Shown piece by piece: positions 17,648-25,645 of a stretch of 64,000 nucleotides of DNA; the first letter of the stretch is position 1, and each line of letters begins with the position of its first letter. The DNA is from Roseburia sp. GTDB taxonomy: Bacteria > Bacillota_A > Clostridia > Lachnospirales > Lachnospiraceae. Made by a program: the position numbers and the translations under genes. The notes beneath the pieces were generated by a model. It was not told the DNA's origin. It saw only the letters and a program-made list of their open reading frames with translations, and searched no databases. Location: the NCBI GenBank assembly GCA_019411365.1, contig DXQT01000011.1, positions 14,746 to 78,745 on the forward strand, read 5' to 3'.

Positions 17648-18484
17648 ATGCGTAAAAGTAAAAATAAAAGAGTCATACCGGGTTTTGGCCTGTCTTTTGG
17701 AATTACCATAACAATGCTTGGACTGATCGTGATTATTCCGTTATGTTCGCTGGTCGTATTTTCAGCAAAACTTTCATTTCCTGAATTTCTTGATACAATC
17801 ACAAGACCGCGTGTGTTATCGAGCTATGCAGTCAGTTTTTTTACTGCATTCGTGGCGGCGGCGATCGATGCGGTCATGGGTATGATCATCGCCTGGGTGC
17901 TTGTAAGATATGATTGTCCCGGAAAAGCGATCATGGATGGCATCATCGAACTTCCATTTGCACTGCCGACCGCAGTTGCCGGTATCGCACTGACACACCT
18001 GACCACGACGGAGGGCTGGGTAGGAGCATTTTTTCAGAAGTTCGGAATTAAGATCGCGTATACAAGACTCGGAATCATCGTGGCGCTGGTGTTTATCGGA
18101 ATTCCGTTTGTTGTGCGGGCGGTGCAGCCGGTTTTGGAAAAAATAGATATCCAGTATGAGGAGGCGGCAAATATCCTCGGCGCAAACAGCAGGCAGACGA
18201 TGTTCCGTGTGATCCTGCCGGAGATTTTACCATCCCTGATCGCCGGATTTACGATGTCCTTTGCGAGAGGACTTGGCGAATATGGAAGCGTGGTATTTAT
18301 TGCAGGAAATACCCCTTATGAGACAGAGATCGCACCGCTGATGATCATGTCAAAGCTTCAGGAATTTGATTATGCGAGTGCAACTTCGATCGCTCTTGTC
18401 ATGTTAGCGGCAGCGTTTGTGATCCTTTTTATCAATGCATGGCTGCAAAGCCGGGCGTCAAAGATCGTCAGCGGAATTGCATAG
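17648..18484 (+). CDS. cysT: sulfate ABC transporter permease CysT
   Basis: One of two inner-membrane permeases for sulfate import, 278 residues with six predicted spans. The EAA loop (EEAANILGANSRQTMFRVILPEI, about residues 172-194) that contacts CysA is intact, and the C-terminal block SFARGLGEYGSVVFIAGN is diagnostic for CysT/CysU. ATG at 17648 is chosen because GAGGGAGG lies 5 to 12 bases upstream. The stop codon lies inside the first unit of a 16-bp repeat. Confidence 0.93.
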   Translation: MRKSKNKRVIPGFGLSFGITITMLGLIVIIPLCSLVVFSAKLSFPEFLDTITRPRVLSSYAVSFFTAFVAAAIDAVMGMIIAWVLVRYDCPGKAIMDGIIELPFALPTAVAGIALTHLTTTEGWVGAFFQKFGIKIAYTRLGIIVALVFIGIPFVVRAVQPVLEKIDIQYEEAANILGANSRQTMFRVILPEILPSLIAGFTMSFARGLGEYGSVVFIAGNTPYETEIAPLMIMSKLQEFDYASATSIALVMLAAAFVILFINAWLQSRASKIVSGIA

Positions 18485-18524
18485 CAACCAGGTTACATAG
18501 CAGCCAGGTTGCATAGCAGCTAAA
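18477..18524 (+). repeat. three 16-bp tandem repeats, cysT-cysW gap
   Basis: Units TTGCATAGCAACCAGG, TTACATAGCAGCCAGG and TTGCATAGCAGCTAAA (18477, 18493, 18509). The first unit contains the cysT stop. A related CATAGCAGC repeat occurs in the next intergenic gap at 19464. Confidence 0.85.
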
Positions 18525-18601
18525 TTGCAGGATAGATGTATGGAGACAGGCAGAATATCTGTCAGGTTTTGCAGAAATCAGATCACAGGAAGGAGAAAGC
18601 T

Positions 18602-19417
18602 ATGGAGATCAGAAAAAATTCAGGGCCACTTAAATGGGTCTTAATCGGTATCAGCACATTATTTCTCATAGTGATGTTGATCCTGCCACTCACCTACGTC
18701 CTTGTCACAGCGTTTGGGGAGGGCATTAAAGTATTCGTGGCGGCAGTCACCGATTATTATGCATTAAAGGCAATCGGTCTTACATTGGAAGTAACGCTGA
18801 TCGCGGTGGTGGTCAACACCATATTTGGAATTGCGGCATCCTGGTGTATCACGAGATTTCAGTTTCATGGAAAAAAGATCTTGTCAACGCTGATTGATCT
18901 TCCGCTTACAATCTCACCGGTTATTGCCGGACTGATCTATATCCTGACCTTTGGACGGCAGAGTATCCTTTATGAGTATCTGCGGTCGGCGGGGATCAAG
19001 CTGATCTTTGCGGTACCGGGAATCGTGGTTGCAACAGTGTTTGTGACATTTCCGTTTATATCGAGGGAGATCATCCCGGTGCTCTCCACGCTTGGCACCG
19101 ACGAGGAGGAAGCGGCTGCACTGATGGGAGCAAACGGATTTACGATTTTCCGGAAAATTACCTTCCCACATATCAAATGGGCATTGCTTTACGGAATCGT
19201 GCTCTGTACGGCAAGAGCGATGGGAGAGTTTGGTGCGGTATCTGTTTTGTCCGGTCACCTTCAGGGAAAAACAAATACGATGCCGCTTTACATTGAACTT
19301 TTGTATCAGGGATATGATTTTACCGGAGCGTTTGCGGTATCGGCGATCTTAGTGTGTATGGCAGTCGTGATCTTAGTGCTTCGGAGTGTGTTGGAGCACA
19401 AGGGCAAAGAAGCGTAG
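18602..19417 (+). CDS. cysW: sulfate ABC transporter permease CysW
   Basis: Second sulfate permease, 271 residues with six spans. The EAA loop reads EEEAAALMGANGFTIFRKITFPHI and the C-terminal CTARAMGEFGAVSVLSGHLQGKTNTMPL is typical of CysW. The start at 18602 has AAGGAG 9 bases upstream; earlier in-frame ATG at 18536 would add a non-hydrophobic extension without an RBS. It pairs with CysT as a heterodimer served by CysA. Confidence 0.93.
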   Translation: MEIRKNSGPLKWVLIGISTLFLIVMLILPLTYVLVTAFGEGIKVFVAAVTDYYALKAIGLTLEVTLIAVVVNTIFGIAASWCITRFQFHGKKILSTLIDLPLTISPVIAGLIYILTFGRQSILYEYLRSAGIKLIFAVPGIVVATVFVTFPFISREIIPVLSTLGTDEEEAAALMGANGFTIFRKITFPHIKWALLYGIVLCTARAMGEFGAVSVLSGHLQGKTNTMPLYIELLYQGYDFTGAFAVSAILVCMAVVILVLRSVLEHKGKEA

Positions 19418-19463
19418 GCAGGGCTGCCAGAGAAGAAAAGTAACAGCAGCGCAGTTAAGGCAT

Positions 19464-19505
19464 CATAGCAGCTGGCGCAGCATAGCAGCTGGTGCAGCAT
19501 GGCAG
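19464..19505 (+). repeat. CATAGCAGC tandem repeat, cysW-cysA gap
   Basis: CATAGCAGCTGGCGCAG (19464-19480) and CATAGCAGCTGGTGCAG (19481-19497) are 17-bp units followed by a partial third, CATGGCAG. The motif is the same as in the 18477 repeat although the unit length differs by one base. Confidence 0.8.
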
Positions 19506-19534
19506 TAAATGTACTACTGGAAATGGAGCGGATT

Positions 19535-20623
19535 ATGGCGGAACAAAATTATGTAGAACTTAGGCATGTGAATAAAAAGTATAAAGATTTTCAGGCATCC
19601 GACGACATCAATTTTGGAATTGGAAAAGGAAAGCTGGTCGGGCTGCTCGGACCGAGTGGCAGCGGAAAGACGACGATACTTCGAATGCTTGCCGGATTAG
19701 AACATGCGGATTCGGGGGAGATCATCATTGATGGAAGAGTCGTCAATGATGTACCGGCGAGTGAGCGCGGGATCGGATTTGTGTTTCAGAACTATGCGCT
19801 GTTCCGCTACATGACCGTATATGATAACATAGCATTTGGACTGGATGTAAAAAAATGGAAAAAGGCAGATATCAGACGGCGTGTGGATGAACTGGTGGAA
19901 TTAGTCGGGTTAAAGGGATTTGAGAAGCGCTATCCGAACCAGTTATCCGGCGGACAGAGACAGAGGGTTGCATTTGCGAGAGCCTTAGCGCCGAACCCGG
20001 AACTTCTTCTTTTAGATGAACCGTTTGCAGCCATTGACGCAAAAGTACGTCAGGAACTTCGAAGCTGGCTTCGGGAGATGATTACGAGAGTCGGCATCAC
20101 CAGCATTTTTGTCACGCACGATCAGGATGAGGCAATTGAGGTTGCAGATGAGATCATCATAACCAACCATGGACATATCGAACAGGCGGGAACGCCGATC
20201 GAAATCTACAGCCAGCCGAAGACACCGTTTGTCACAGAGTTCATGGGAAGTCCGACCAGAATCAGCAATATCACCAGCTTCCATGGGTATGAGGAATTAG
20301 GTGAGGGGCTTCATGCGGTGGTGAGACCGGAACATGTGAGTGTCACAAAAAAGACAGAGCAGAGCCGCTTTTCTTCTTCCGTGGAGGAAGGTGTTGTGGA
20401 GCGCGTGATGTTTCGCGGCAGAGAGGTCGAACTTCATGTAAGAGTACATGATGTGCTGCTTGTGGCAAACCGCAGGTTAGAGGAGGCATCGATCACAGAG
20501 GGCGAGCGTGTCAATGTGTTCATTTATCAGGTGTTTGCATTCCCGGCAGGTGAAAACGGCACACAAAATGTAAACATTGTAGAAAATGCCAATATTGAAA
20601 CAGAGAAGCTGTTTTATATTTAA
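19535..20623 (+). CDS. cysA: sulfate ABC transporter ATP-binding protein CysA
   Basis: ATPase driving sulfate import, 362 residues. Walker A GPSGSGKTT is at about residues 39-47, Q-loop VFQNYALF, signature LSGGQRQR near 136, Walker B LLLLDEPFAAID and the H-loop FVTHDQDEA are all intact; a TOBE-like regulatory domain follows from about 235. The start at 19535 has GGAG seven bases upstream, whereas an earlier in-frame ATG at 19499 sits in the repeat with no RBS. Confidence 0.94.
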   Translation: MAEQNYVELRHVNKKYKDFQASDDINFGIGKGKLVGLLGPSGSGKTTILRMLAGLEHADSGEIIIDGRVVNDVPASERGIGFVFQNYALFRYMTVYDNIAFGLDVKKWKKADIRRRVDELVELVGLKGFEKRYPNQLSGGQRQRVAFARALAPNPELLLLDEPFAAIDAKVRQELRSWLREMITRVGITSIFVTHDQDEAIEVADEIIITNHGHIEQAGTPIEIYSQPKTPFVTEFMGSPTRISNITSFHGYEELGEGLHAVVRPEHVSVTKKTEQSRFSSSVEEGVVERVMFRGREVELHVRVHDVLLVANRRLEEASITEGERVNVFIYQVFAFPAGENGTQNVNIVENANIETEKLFYI

Positions 20624-20631
20624 GGGGATCA

Positions 20632-20684
20632 GTGTGAAAAATAAGATTTTTCACACGCAAGATTTGTGCTCCGGCACAAACTTG
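20632..20684 (+). other. two consecutive hairpins between cysA and aprA
   Basis: First: a perfect 10-bp stem GTGTGAAAAA/TTTTTCACAC (20632-20641 with 20647-20656, loop TAAGA). Second: 20658-20684, an 11-bp stem with one bulged A, capped by a C(UCCG)G tetraloop of the stable UNCG type. No T tract follows, so they look like mRNA processing or stability elements inside the operon rather than a full terminator. The first resembles a hairpin at 53021. Confidence 0.6.
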
Positions 20685-20720
20685 ATATGCGCAAAAAACT
20701 GTGCAGAAATGGAGAATTAT

Positions 20721-22436
20721 ATGAAAACAGAAATCATTACATCGGATGTGCTGATCATCGGCGGTGGAACTTCCGGCTGTTATGCGGCACTGACTATCGC
20801 AGAGCAAAACCCGGAGCTTAAGGTTGTGATCGCGGAAAAAGCGAATATCATAAGGAGCGGCTGTCTTGCAGCCGGTGTCAATGCCCTGAACGCATATATC
20901 ACGGAGGGAAGAAAGCCGGAAGATTATGTCGACTATGCCACGAAGGATGCCAATGGCATTGTGAGAAAAGACCTGCTGCTCTCCATGTCGCAGGGACTCA
21001 ACCGTGTGACAGCGAAGTTAGAGGAGTTAGGGCTTGTTATTTTAAAAGATGAAAACGGAAAATATGTGACAAGAGGTAACCGGAATATCAAGATCAACGG
21101 CGAGAACATCAAGCCGATCTTAGCGGAAGCCGTGAAAGCACAGAAAAACGTGAAAGTCATCAATCATGTGAACATCACGGATTACATTACAGAGCAGGAT
21201 AAAGTGACCGGGGCATACGGATTTGACGTCAATGAGAAGATAGCATACATTTTTTCTGCAAAAGCAGTTTTATGTGCGACCGGCGGAGCGGCAGGACTTT
21301 ACCGCCCGAACAATCCGGGATTTTCAAGACACAAGATGTGGTATCCGCCGTTTAACACCGGAGCGGGATACGCGATGGGAATTTTAGCCGGAGCAGAAAT
21401 GACGACTTTTGAGATGCGTTTTATTGCACTCCGCTGTAAAGATACGATCGCACCGACCGGAACGATCGCACAGGGCGTCGGGGCAAAACAGATCAACTCC
21501 CTCGGAGAGGTCTATGAGACGAAATATGGCATTACGACTGAGGAGCGTGTCTACGGTACCGTGGCGGAGAATCAGGAGGGAAGAGGCCCGTGTTACCTGC
21601 ATACGGAAGGCATTAAGGAAGAGCAGGGCAAAGATCTGTTAAAGGCATATTTAAATATGGCACCGAGCCAGACTTTAAAATGGATCGAGAGCGGAAAAGA
21701 GCCGAATGAGCAGGATGTCGAGATCGAGGGCACCGAGCCTTACATCGTGGGTGGTCATACCGCAAGCGGCTACTGGATCGACGATGCGAGAAGAACCACA
21801 TTAAAAGGACTTTATGCAGCCGGGGATGTCGCCGGAGGATGCCCGCAGAAATATGTGACCGGAGCACTCGTGGAGGGCGAGATCGCGGCGGAGACGATTC
21901 TAAAGGATCTGAAGCAGGAAGAGGAAGGTCAGCAGTCAGAAGAACAGGCTTCAAAGGAACAGTTAGAAAAGCTGGCACAGGCAGTCGATCAGGAATATGA
22001 GTCCTGTTTTGCAGAAAAAAAATCATTCTTTGGCACGGAACAGATTGAGGAAGCCATGCAGAAAGTCATGGATGCCTACGCAGGCGGGATCGGAACGAAT
22101 TACCGCTACAATGAGAAACAGCTCAATATCGCGGAAGAAAAAATTGGCCAGCTTTTCGCACTGACCAAAGATCTGACCGCAAAAGATACGGATGACCTGT
22201 TACATATTTATGAAGTAAAGGAACGCTTAGTCGTATGTAAAAGCGTCATCGCACATCTAAAAGCGCGGAAAGAGACACGCTGGCGCGGTTTCGGACAGAA
22301 TATGGACTATCCGGGAACAAAAGATGACTGGGATAAAAAAGCAGTCAATTCCGTCTATGAAAACGGTGAAATCAAAATTCTGTTCCGTGATCTGACACAG
22401 ACACCGGATTTTGGTCAGAAAGGAGGCACCCTGTGA
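20721..22436 (+). CDS. aprA: adenylylsulfate (APS) reductase alpha subunit, flavoprotein
   Basis: Reduces APS to sulfite and AMP with AprB supplying electrons. 571 residues, shorter than the roughly 650 of dissimilatory sulfate reducers. The FAD-binding GGGTSGCYAALTIAE is near the N-terminus, and NIIRSGCLAAGVNALNAYI resembles the AprA substrate region; the C-terminal GLYAAGDVAGGCPQKYVTGA is the FAD fold end. ATG at 20721 is preceded by GGAG; upstream in-frame codons would read through two hairpins. It overlaps aprB by four bases and sits with cysDN, which make its substrate. A fumarate-reductase-like activity cannot be excluded by sequence alone, but context argues for APS. Confidence 0.88.
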   Translation: MKTEIITSDVLIIGGGTSGCYAALTIAEQNPELKVVIAEKANIIRSGCLAAGVNALNAYITEGRKPEDYVDYATKDANGIVRKDLLLSMSQGLNRVTAKLEELGLVILKDENGKYVTRGNRNIKINGENIKPILAEAVKAQKNVKVINHVNITDYITEQDKVTGAYGFDVNEKIAYIFSAKAVLCATGGAAGLYRPNNPGFSRHKMWYPPFNTGAGYAMGILAGAEMTTFEMRFIALRCKDTIAPTGTIAQGVGAKQINSLGEVYETKYGITTEERVYGTVAENQEGRGPCYLHTEGIKEEQGKDLLKAYLNMAPSQTLKWIESGKEPNEQDVEIEGTEPYIVGGHTASGYWIDDARRTTLKGLYAAGDVAGGCPQKYVTGALVEGEIAAETILKDLKQEEEGQQSEEQASKEQLEKLAQAVDQEYESCFAEKKSFFGTEQIEEAMQKVMDAYAGGIGTNYRYNEKQLNIAEEKIGQLFALTKDLTAKDTDDLLHIYEVKERLVVCKSVIAHLKARKETRWRGFGQNMDYPGTKDDWDKKAVNSVYENGEIKILFRDLTQTPDFGQKGGTL

Positions 22437-22747
22437 GCATAGCGATCAATAAAAGTAAATGCGTAAAATGCAGACGCTGCATCGAAGTCTGTCCGGGAAA
22501 TCTGATCAAGGCAGACGCAGACGGCAAGGCATACATCAAAGAGCCGAGAGACTGCTGGGGCTGCACCTCCTGCGTCAAAGAATGCAGGGCCGAAGCCATA
22601 GACTTCTTCTTAGGGGCCGACATCGGCGGCAGAGGCAGCACCCTGACCACCAGAGAGGACGGTGACTACCGCCTCTGGACTGTCACCGCACCCGACGGCA
22701 ACAAGACCGTCGTACGGATCAATAAAAAAGACGCCAACAAATATTAA
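22433..22747 (+). CDS. aprB: APS reductase beta subunit, 2[4Fe-4S] ferredoxin
   Basis: 104 residues, shorter than the roughly 150 of dissimilatory AprB: the C-terminal extension that wraps AprA is reduced. Two cluster motifs are clear, [12 protein letters not shown] and [11 protein letters not shown] with a final AEAIDFF. GTG start overlapping the aprA stop (GTGA) with GGAGG upstream implies strict coupling. The Trp-Gly-Cys spacing in the second motif is as in AprB, which supports the aprA call. Confidence 0.88.
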   Translation: MSIAINKSKCVKCRRCIEVCPGNLIKADADGKAYIKEPRDCWGCTSCVKECRAEAIDFFLGADIGGRGSTLTTREDGDYRLWTVTAPDGNKTVVRINKKDANKY

Positions 22748-22775
22748 AACACAGCAAAATAGAGGAGGATATTTT

Positions 22776-23675
22776 ATGAGTGGATTATCACATTTGGACG
22801 AACTGGAGGCAGAGGCGATCTACATCATCCGCGAAGTAGCTGCCGAATGCGAAAAACCGGTAATGCTTTACTCAATAGGAAAGGACAGCTCGGTAATGCT
22901 GCACCTCGCCATGAAAGCATTTTACCCGGAGAAGCCGCCTTTCCCATTTTTACATATCGATACGACCTGGAAATTCCGTGAGATGATCGAGTTCCGTGAC
23001 CGCATCGCAAAAGAGAACGGCATTGAGATGTTAGTTTACACCAATCAGGAAGGTGTGGACGCCGGCATCAACCCGTTTGACCACGGTTCCGCTTACACCG
23101 ACATCATGAAAACACAGGCATTAAAACAGGCGCTTAAAAAATATGAGTTTACTGCAGCATTTGGCGGCGGCCGCCGTGACGAGGAAAAATCCCGTGCGAA
23201 AGAGAGAATCTTCTCCTTCCGTAACGAGGCGCAGGCATGGGACCCGAAAAACCAGAGACCGGAGATGTGGAAACTGTATAACACCAAGATCAATAAAGGC
23301 GAGAGCATCCGTGTCTTCCCGATCTCAAACTGGACAGAAAAAGATATCTGGCAGTACATCAAACGTGAGAACATTGAGATCGTACCGCTTTATTTTGCAA
23401 AAGAGCGTCCGGTCGTATACAGAGACGGCAACATCATTATGGTGGATGATGACCGCTTCAAATTCCGTGAGGGTGAGAAGCCGGAGATGAAAAAAGTCCG
23501 TTTCCGTACATTGGGATGTTATCCGCTGACCGGTGGTGTGGAATCCGATGCGGAGACTTTGGATGAGATTATTGACGAGACACTTGCAGCCGTATCTTCA
23601 GAACGTACCAGCCGCGTGATCGACAACGAGGCAGCAGGCAGCATGGAACGTAGAAAAAGGGAGGGGTATTTCTAG
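22776..23675 (+). CDS. cysD: sulfate adenylyltransferase subunit 2
   Basis: Catalytic ATP sulfurylase subunit that forms APS from ATP and sulfate together with CysN. 299 residues. The PP-loop-like [10 protein letters not shown] is at about residues 32-41, with [28 protein letters not shown] and [12 protein letters not shown] as family signatures. Start ATG 22776 follows GAGGAGG. Stop TAG directly abuts the cysN ATG. Confidence 0.95.
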   Translation: MSGLSHLDELEAEAIYIIREVAAECEKPVMLYSIGKDSSVMLHLAMKAFYPEKPPFPFLHIDTTWKFREMIEFRDRIAKENGIEMLVYTNQEGVDAGINPFDHGSAYTDIMKTQALKQALKKYEFTAAFGGGRRDEEKSRAKERIFSFRNEAQAWDPKNQRPEMWKLYNTKINKGESIRVFPISNWTEKDIWQYIKRENIEIVPLYFAKERPVVYRDGNIIMVDDDRFKFREGEKPEMKKVRFRTLGCYPLTGGVESDAETLDEIIDETLAAVSSERTSRVIDNEAAGSMERRKREGYF

Positions 23676-25367
23676 ATGAAAGGTTTACTTAAATTTATCA
23701 CCTGCGGTAGTGTGGATGACGGAAAATCCACACTGATCGGACATATTTTATACGATGCAAAACTGCTTTATGCAGATCAGGAAAAAGCACTCGAATTAGA
23801 CAGTAAAGTCGGAAGCAGAGAGGGGGCCATCGATTATTCCCTGCTGCTTGACGGTCTGATGGCAGAGCGTGAACAGGGTATCACGATCGACGTTGCATAC
23901 CGTTATTTTACAACAGACCGCAGAAGCTTTATCGTGGCAGATACACCTGGTCATGAAGAGTACACCAGAAACATGGCAGTGGGAGCTTCCTTTGCGGACC
24001 TTGCGATCATTCTTCTGGATGCGACACAGGGTGTGCTGGTGCAGACAAGACGTCATGCAAGGATCTGTGCGCTGATGGGAATCCGCTACTTTGTATTTGC
24101 GGTAAACAAGATGGATCTGATCGGCTATGACCAGAAAAAATTTAATGCGATCCAGGCAGAGATTTTACAGCTTGCCGGCGAACTTGGACTGGAGAGCGTC
24201 AAGATCATTCCGGTATCTGCGACAGAGGGCGATAACGTCACAAAGAAATCCGATAACATTCCATGGTACACCGGCGAACCGATTTTAACTTACCTTGAGG
24301 AAGTCGATGTGACTGAAAAGGCAAAAGAGCAGGGATTTTATATGCCGGTACAGCGCGTGTGCCGTCCGAACCATACTTTCCGTGGTTTCCAGGGACAGAT
24401 CGAGGCCGGAGAGGTGCATGTGGGTGATACCTTAACGGTACTGCCGGGCAATGAGACCGCCAGTGTAAAGAGCATTTTAGTAGCCGGAAAAGAGGCGGAT
24501 ACCGCACAGACCGGACAGCCGGTTACGATCCAGTTAGACAAAGAGATCGACGTCTCAAGAGGATGTGTGTTGGAAAATGGCAGCGGCATCACGGCGGCGC
24601 AGAAATTTACGACAACGCTTCTCTGGATGGATGACAATAACCTGTCAGCCGGAGGCGATTACTTTATCAAACTCGGAACCAAACTGATCACAGGAACTGT
24701 GACAGAGATCTCCTATAAGATCGATGTCAATACCGGGGAGCATCATCCGACCGATATATTGGGAAAAAATGAGATCGCAGTCTGCAGCATTGTGTTAGAC
24801 GAAAAGATACCGCTTGATGTATTCAAAAAACATAAGACCATGGGTGAACTGATTTTAATCGACCGTGTGACCAACATGACTTCCGCCTGCGGTGTCGTGG
24901 AGCAGTTTGCAAGCGGCAATGAGACAGAGGAACCGGTATTTGTTTACGGAGACTTAAAAGCGCGCGGAGATATTTTCGAGGAGTTTTACTATAACATGGA
25001 GAAATCTTTGATTGCGAAACATAAACCGGAGCAGAAGACCTACACCGTGGGAGATGAGATCCCGACGAAGAGCGAGACTTATGAATATCCGGAGTACTTT
25101 GATATTTTGATCTTAAGAGATCAGGCTGCCGTACAGGTGCGTGACAATAAGATCGAGGCGATCCTTCCATTAGCAGATTACCGCTACTCAGGAGTTCCGG
25201 TTGTCAACGGAAGAGGATTTGCCGTGAATGTGAAATCGCAGAAAGATCTGCAGGCATTCTTAGACGGATATGGACAGGGAGAGACGGATACAGAATTCTG
25301 GAACCACTGGCTGACCTTCGGAACTTACCGCAAAGTGATCTTCCATGAAAACTATTGGGAAATCTGA
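23676..25367 (+). CDS. cysN: sulfate adenylyltransferase subunit 1 (GTPase)
   Basis: GTP-hydrolysing regulatory subunit of ATP sulfurylase, 563 residues. G1 GSVDDGKST at residues 11-19, G3 DTPGHEEY near 89, G4 NKMD near 144, followed by EF-Tu-like barrels. No C-terminal APS kinase (CysC) domain is present, so PAPS is not made by this protein, in line with direct APS reduction by AprAB. The C-terminal ~100 residues (after EEFYYNMEK) extend beyond the basic CysN fold and are unassigned. Last gene of the operon. Confidence 0.94.
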   Translation: MKGLLKFITCGSVDDGKSTLIGHILYDAKLLYADQEKALELDSKVGSREGAIDYSLLLDGLMAEREQGITIDVAYRYFTTDRRSFIVADTPGHEEYTRNMAVGASFADLAIILLDATQGVLVQTRRHARICALMGIRYFVFAVNKMDLIGYDQKKFNAIQAEILQLAGELGLESVKIIPVSATEGDNVTKKSDNIPWYTGEPILTYLEEVDVTEKAKEQGFYMPVQRVCRPNHTFRGFQGQIEAGEVHVGDTLTVLPGNETASVKSILVAGKEADTAQTGQPVTIQLDKEIDVSRGCVLENGSGITAAQKFTTTLLWMDDNNLSAGGDYFIKLGTKLITGTVTEISYKIDVNTGEHHPTDILGKNEIAVCSIVLDEKIPLDVFKKHKTMGELILIDRVTNMTSACGVVEQFASGNETEEPVFVYGDLKARGDIFEEFYYNMEKSLIAKHKPEQKTYTVGDEIPTKSETYEYPEYFDILILRDQAAVQVRDNKIEAILPLADYRYSGVPVVNGRGFAVNVKSQKDLQAFLDGYGQGETDTEFWNHWLTFGTYRKVIFHENYWEI

Positions 25368-25378
25368 TGCGCAATCGT

Positions 25379-25501
25379 TTGTGCATAATTTTAGTACCAG
25401 TTTTTAAACCGGTACTAAGGTACTGTTTATTTTGTATAGTTTGGGCGGTAAAAAAACTTCAAATTTGTGCACACTTATCCTGCCGCTCATGCTATTATAA
25501 T
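25379..25501 (+). promoter_or_regulatory. upstream control region of small RNA copy 2
   Basis: TTGTGCATA (25379-25387), 29 bp, AAGGTACTGT (25417-25426), 37 bp, TTTGTGCACACTTA (25464-25477), then CATGCTATTATAAT with hexamer TATAAT at 25496-25501. Motifs and spacing equal those before copy 1. An imperfect inverted repeat (25392-25417, 11 of 12 pairs) overlaps the AAGGTACTGT motif and may also terminate cysN. Confidence 0.65.
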
Positions 25502-25507
25502 TACTGT

Positions 25508-25603
25508 AAAAACCCCCCAATACATTATATATATTTTTTGCTATACCCCATAGTAAAAATACCTTCTCCTAAAAAGATAGCTAGCCGATAGCTATCTTTT
25601 TTT
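25508..25603 (+). ncRNA. predicted C-rich small RNA, copy 2
   Basis: About 96 nt. The core 25506-25575 matches copy 1 except for one T in place of G. The terminator is unrelated in sequence to that of copy 1: AGATAGCT/AGCTATCT (25575-25582 with 25590-25597) and a T run to 25603. The next gene lies on the opposite strand, so this RNA cannot be the leader of a downstream gene and must act as a separate transcript if expressed. Confidence 0.72.
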
Positions 25604-25607
25604 CTGA

Positions 25608-25645
25608 AAAAATAACCATGCGGTTAAAATCGCATGGTTATTTTT
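25608..25645 (-). terminator. terminator of the HD-domain gene
   Basis: Inverted repeat AAAATAACCATGCG/CGCATGGTTATTTT with an 8-base loop, overlapping the stop codon of the minus-strand gene. It lies back to back with the terminator of small RNA copy 2. Confidence 0.85.

Noticed and set aside
16097..25637. Insertion sequence or composite transposon around the sulfate operon
   Set aside because: No transposase, terminal inverted repeats or target duplications; the shared sequence is the small-RNA locus.
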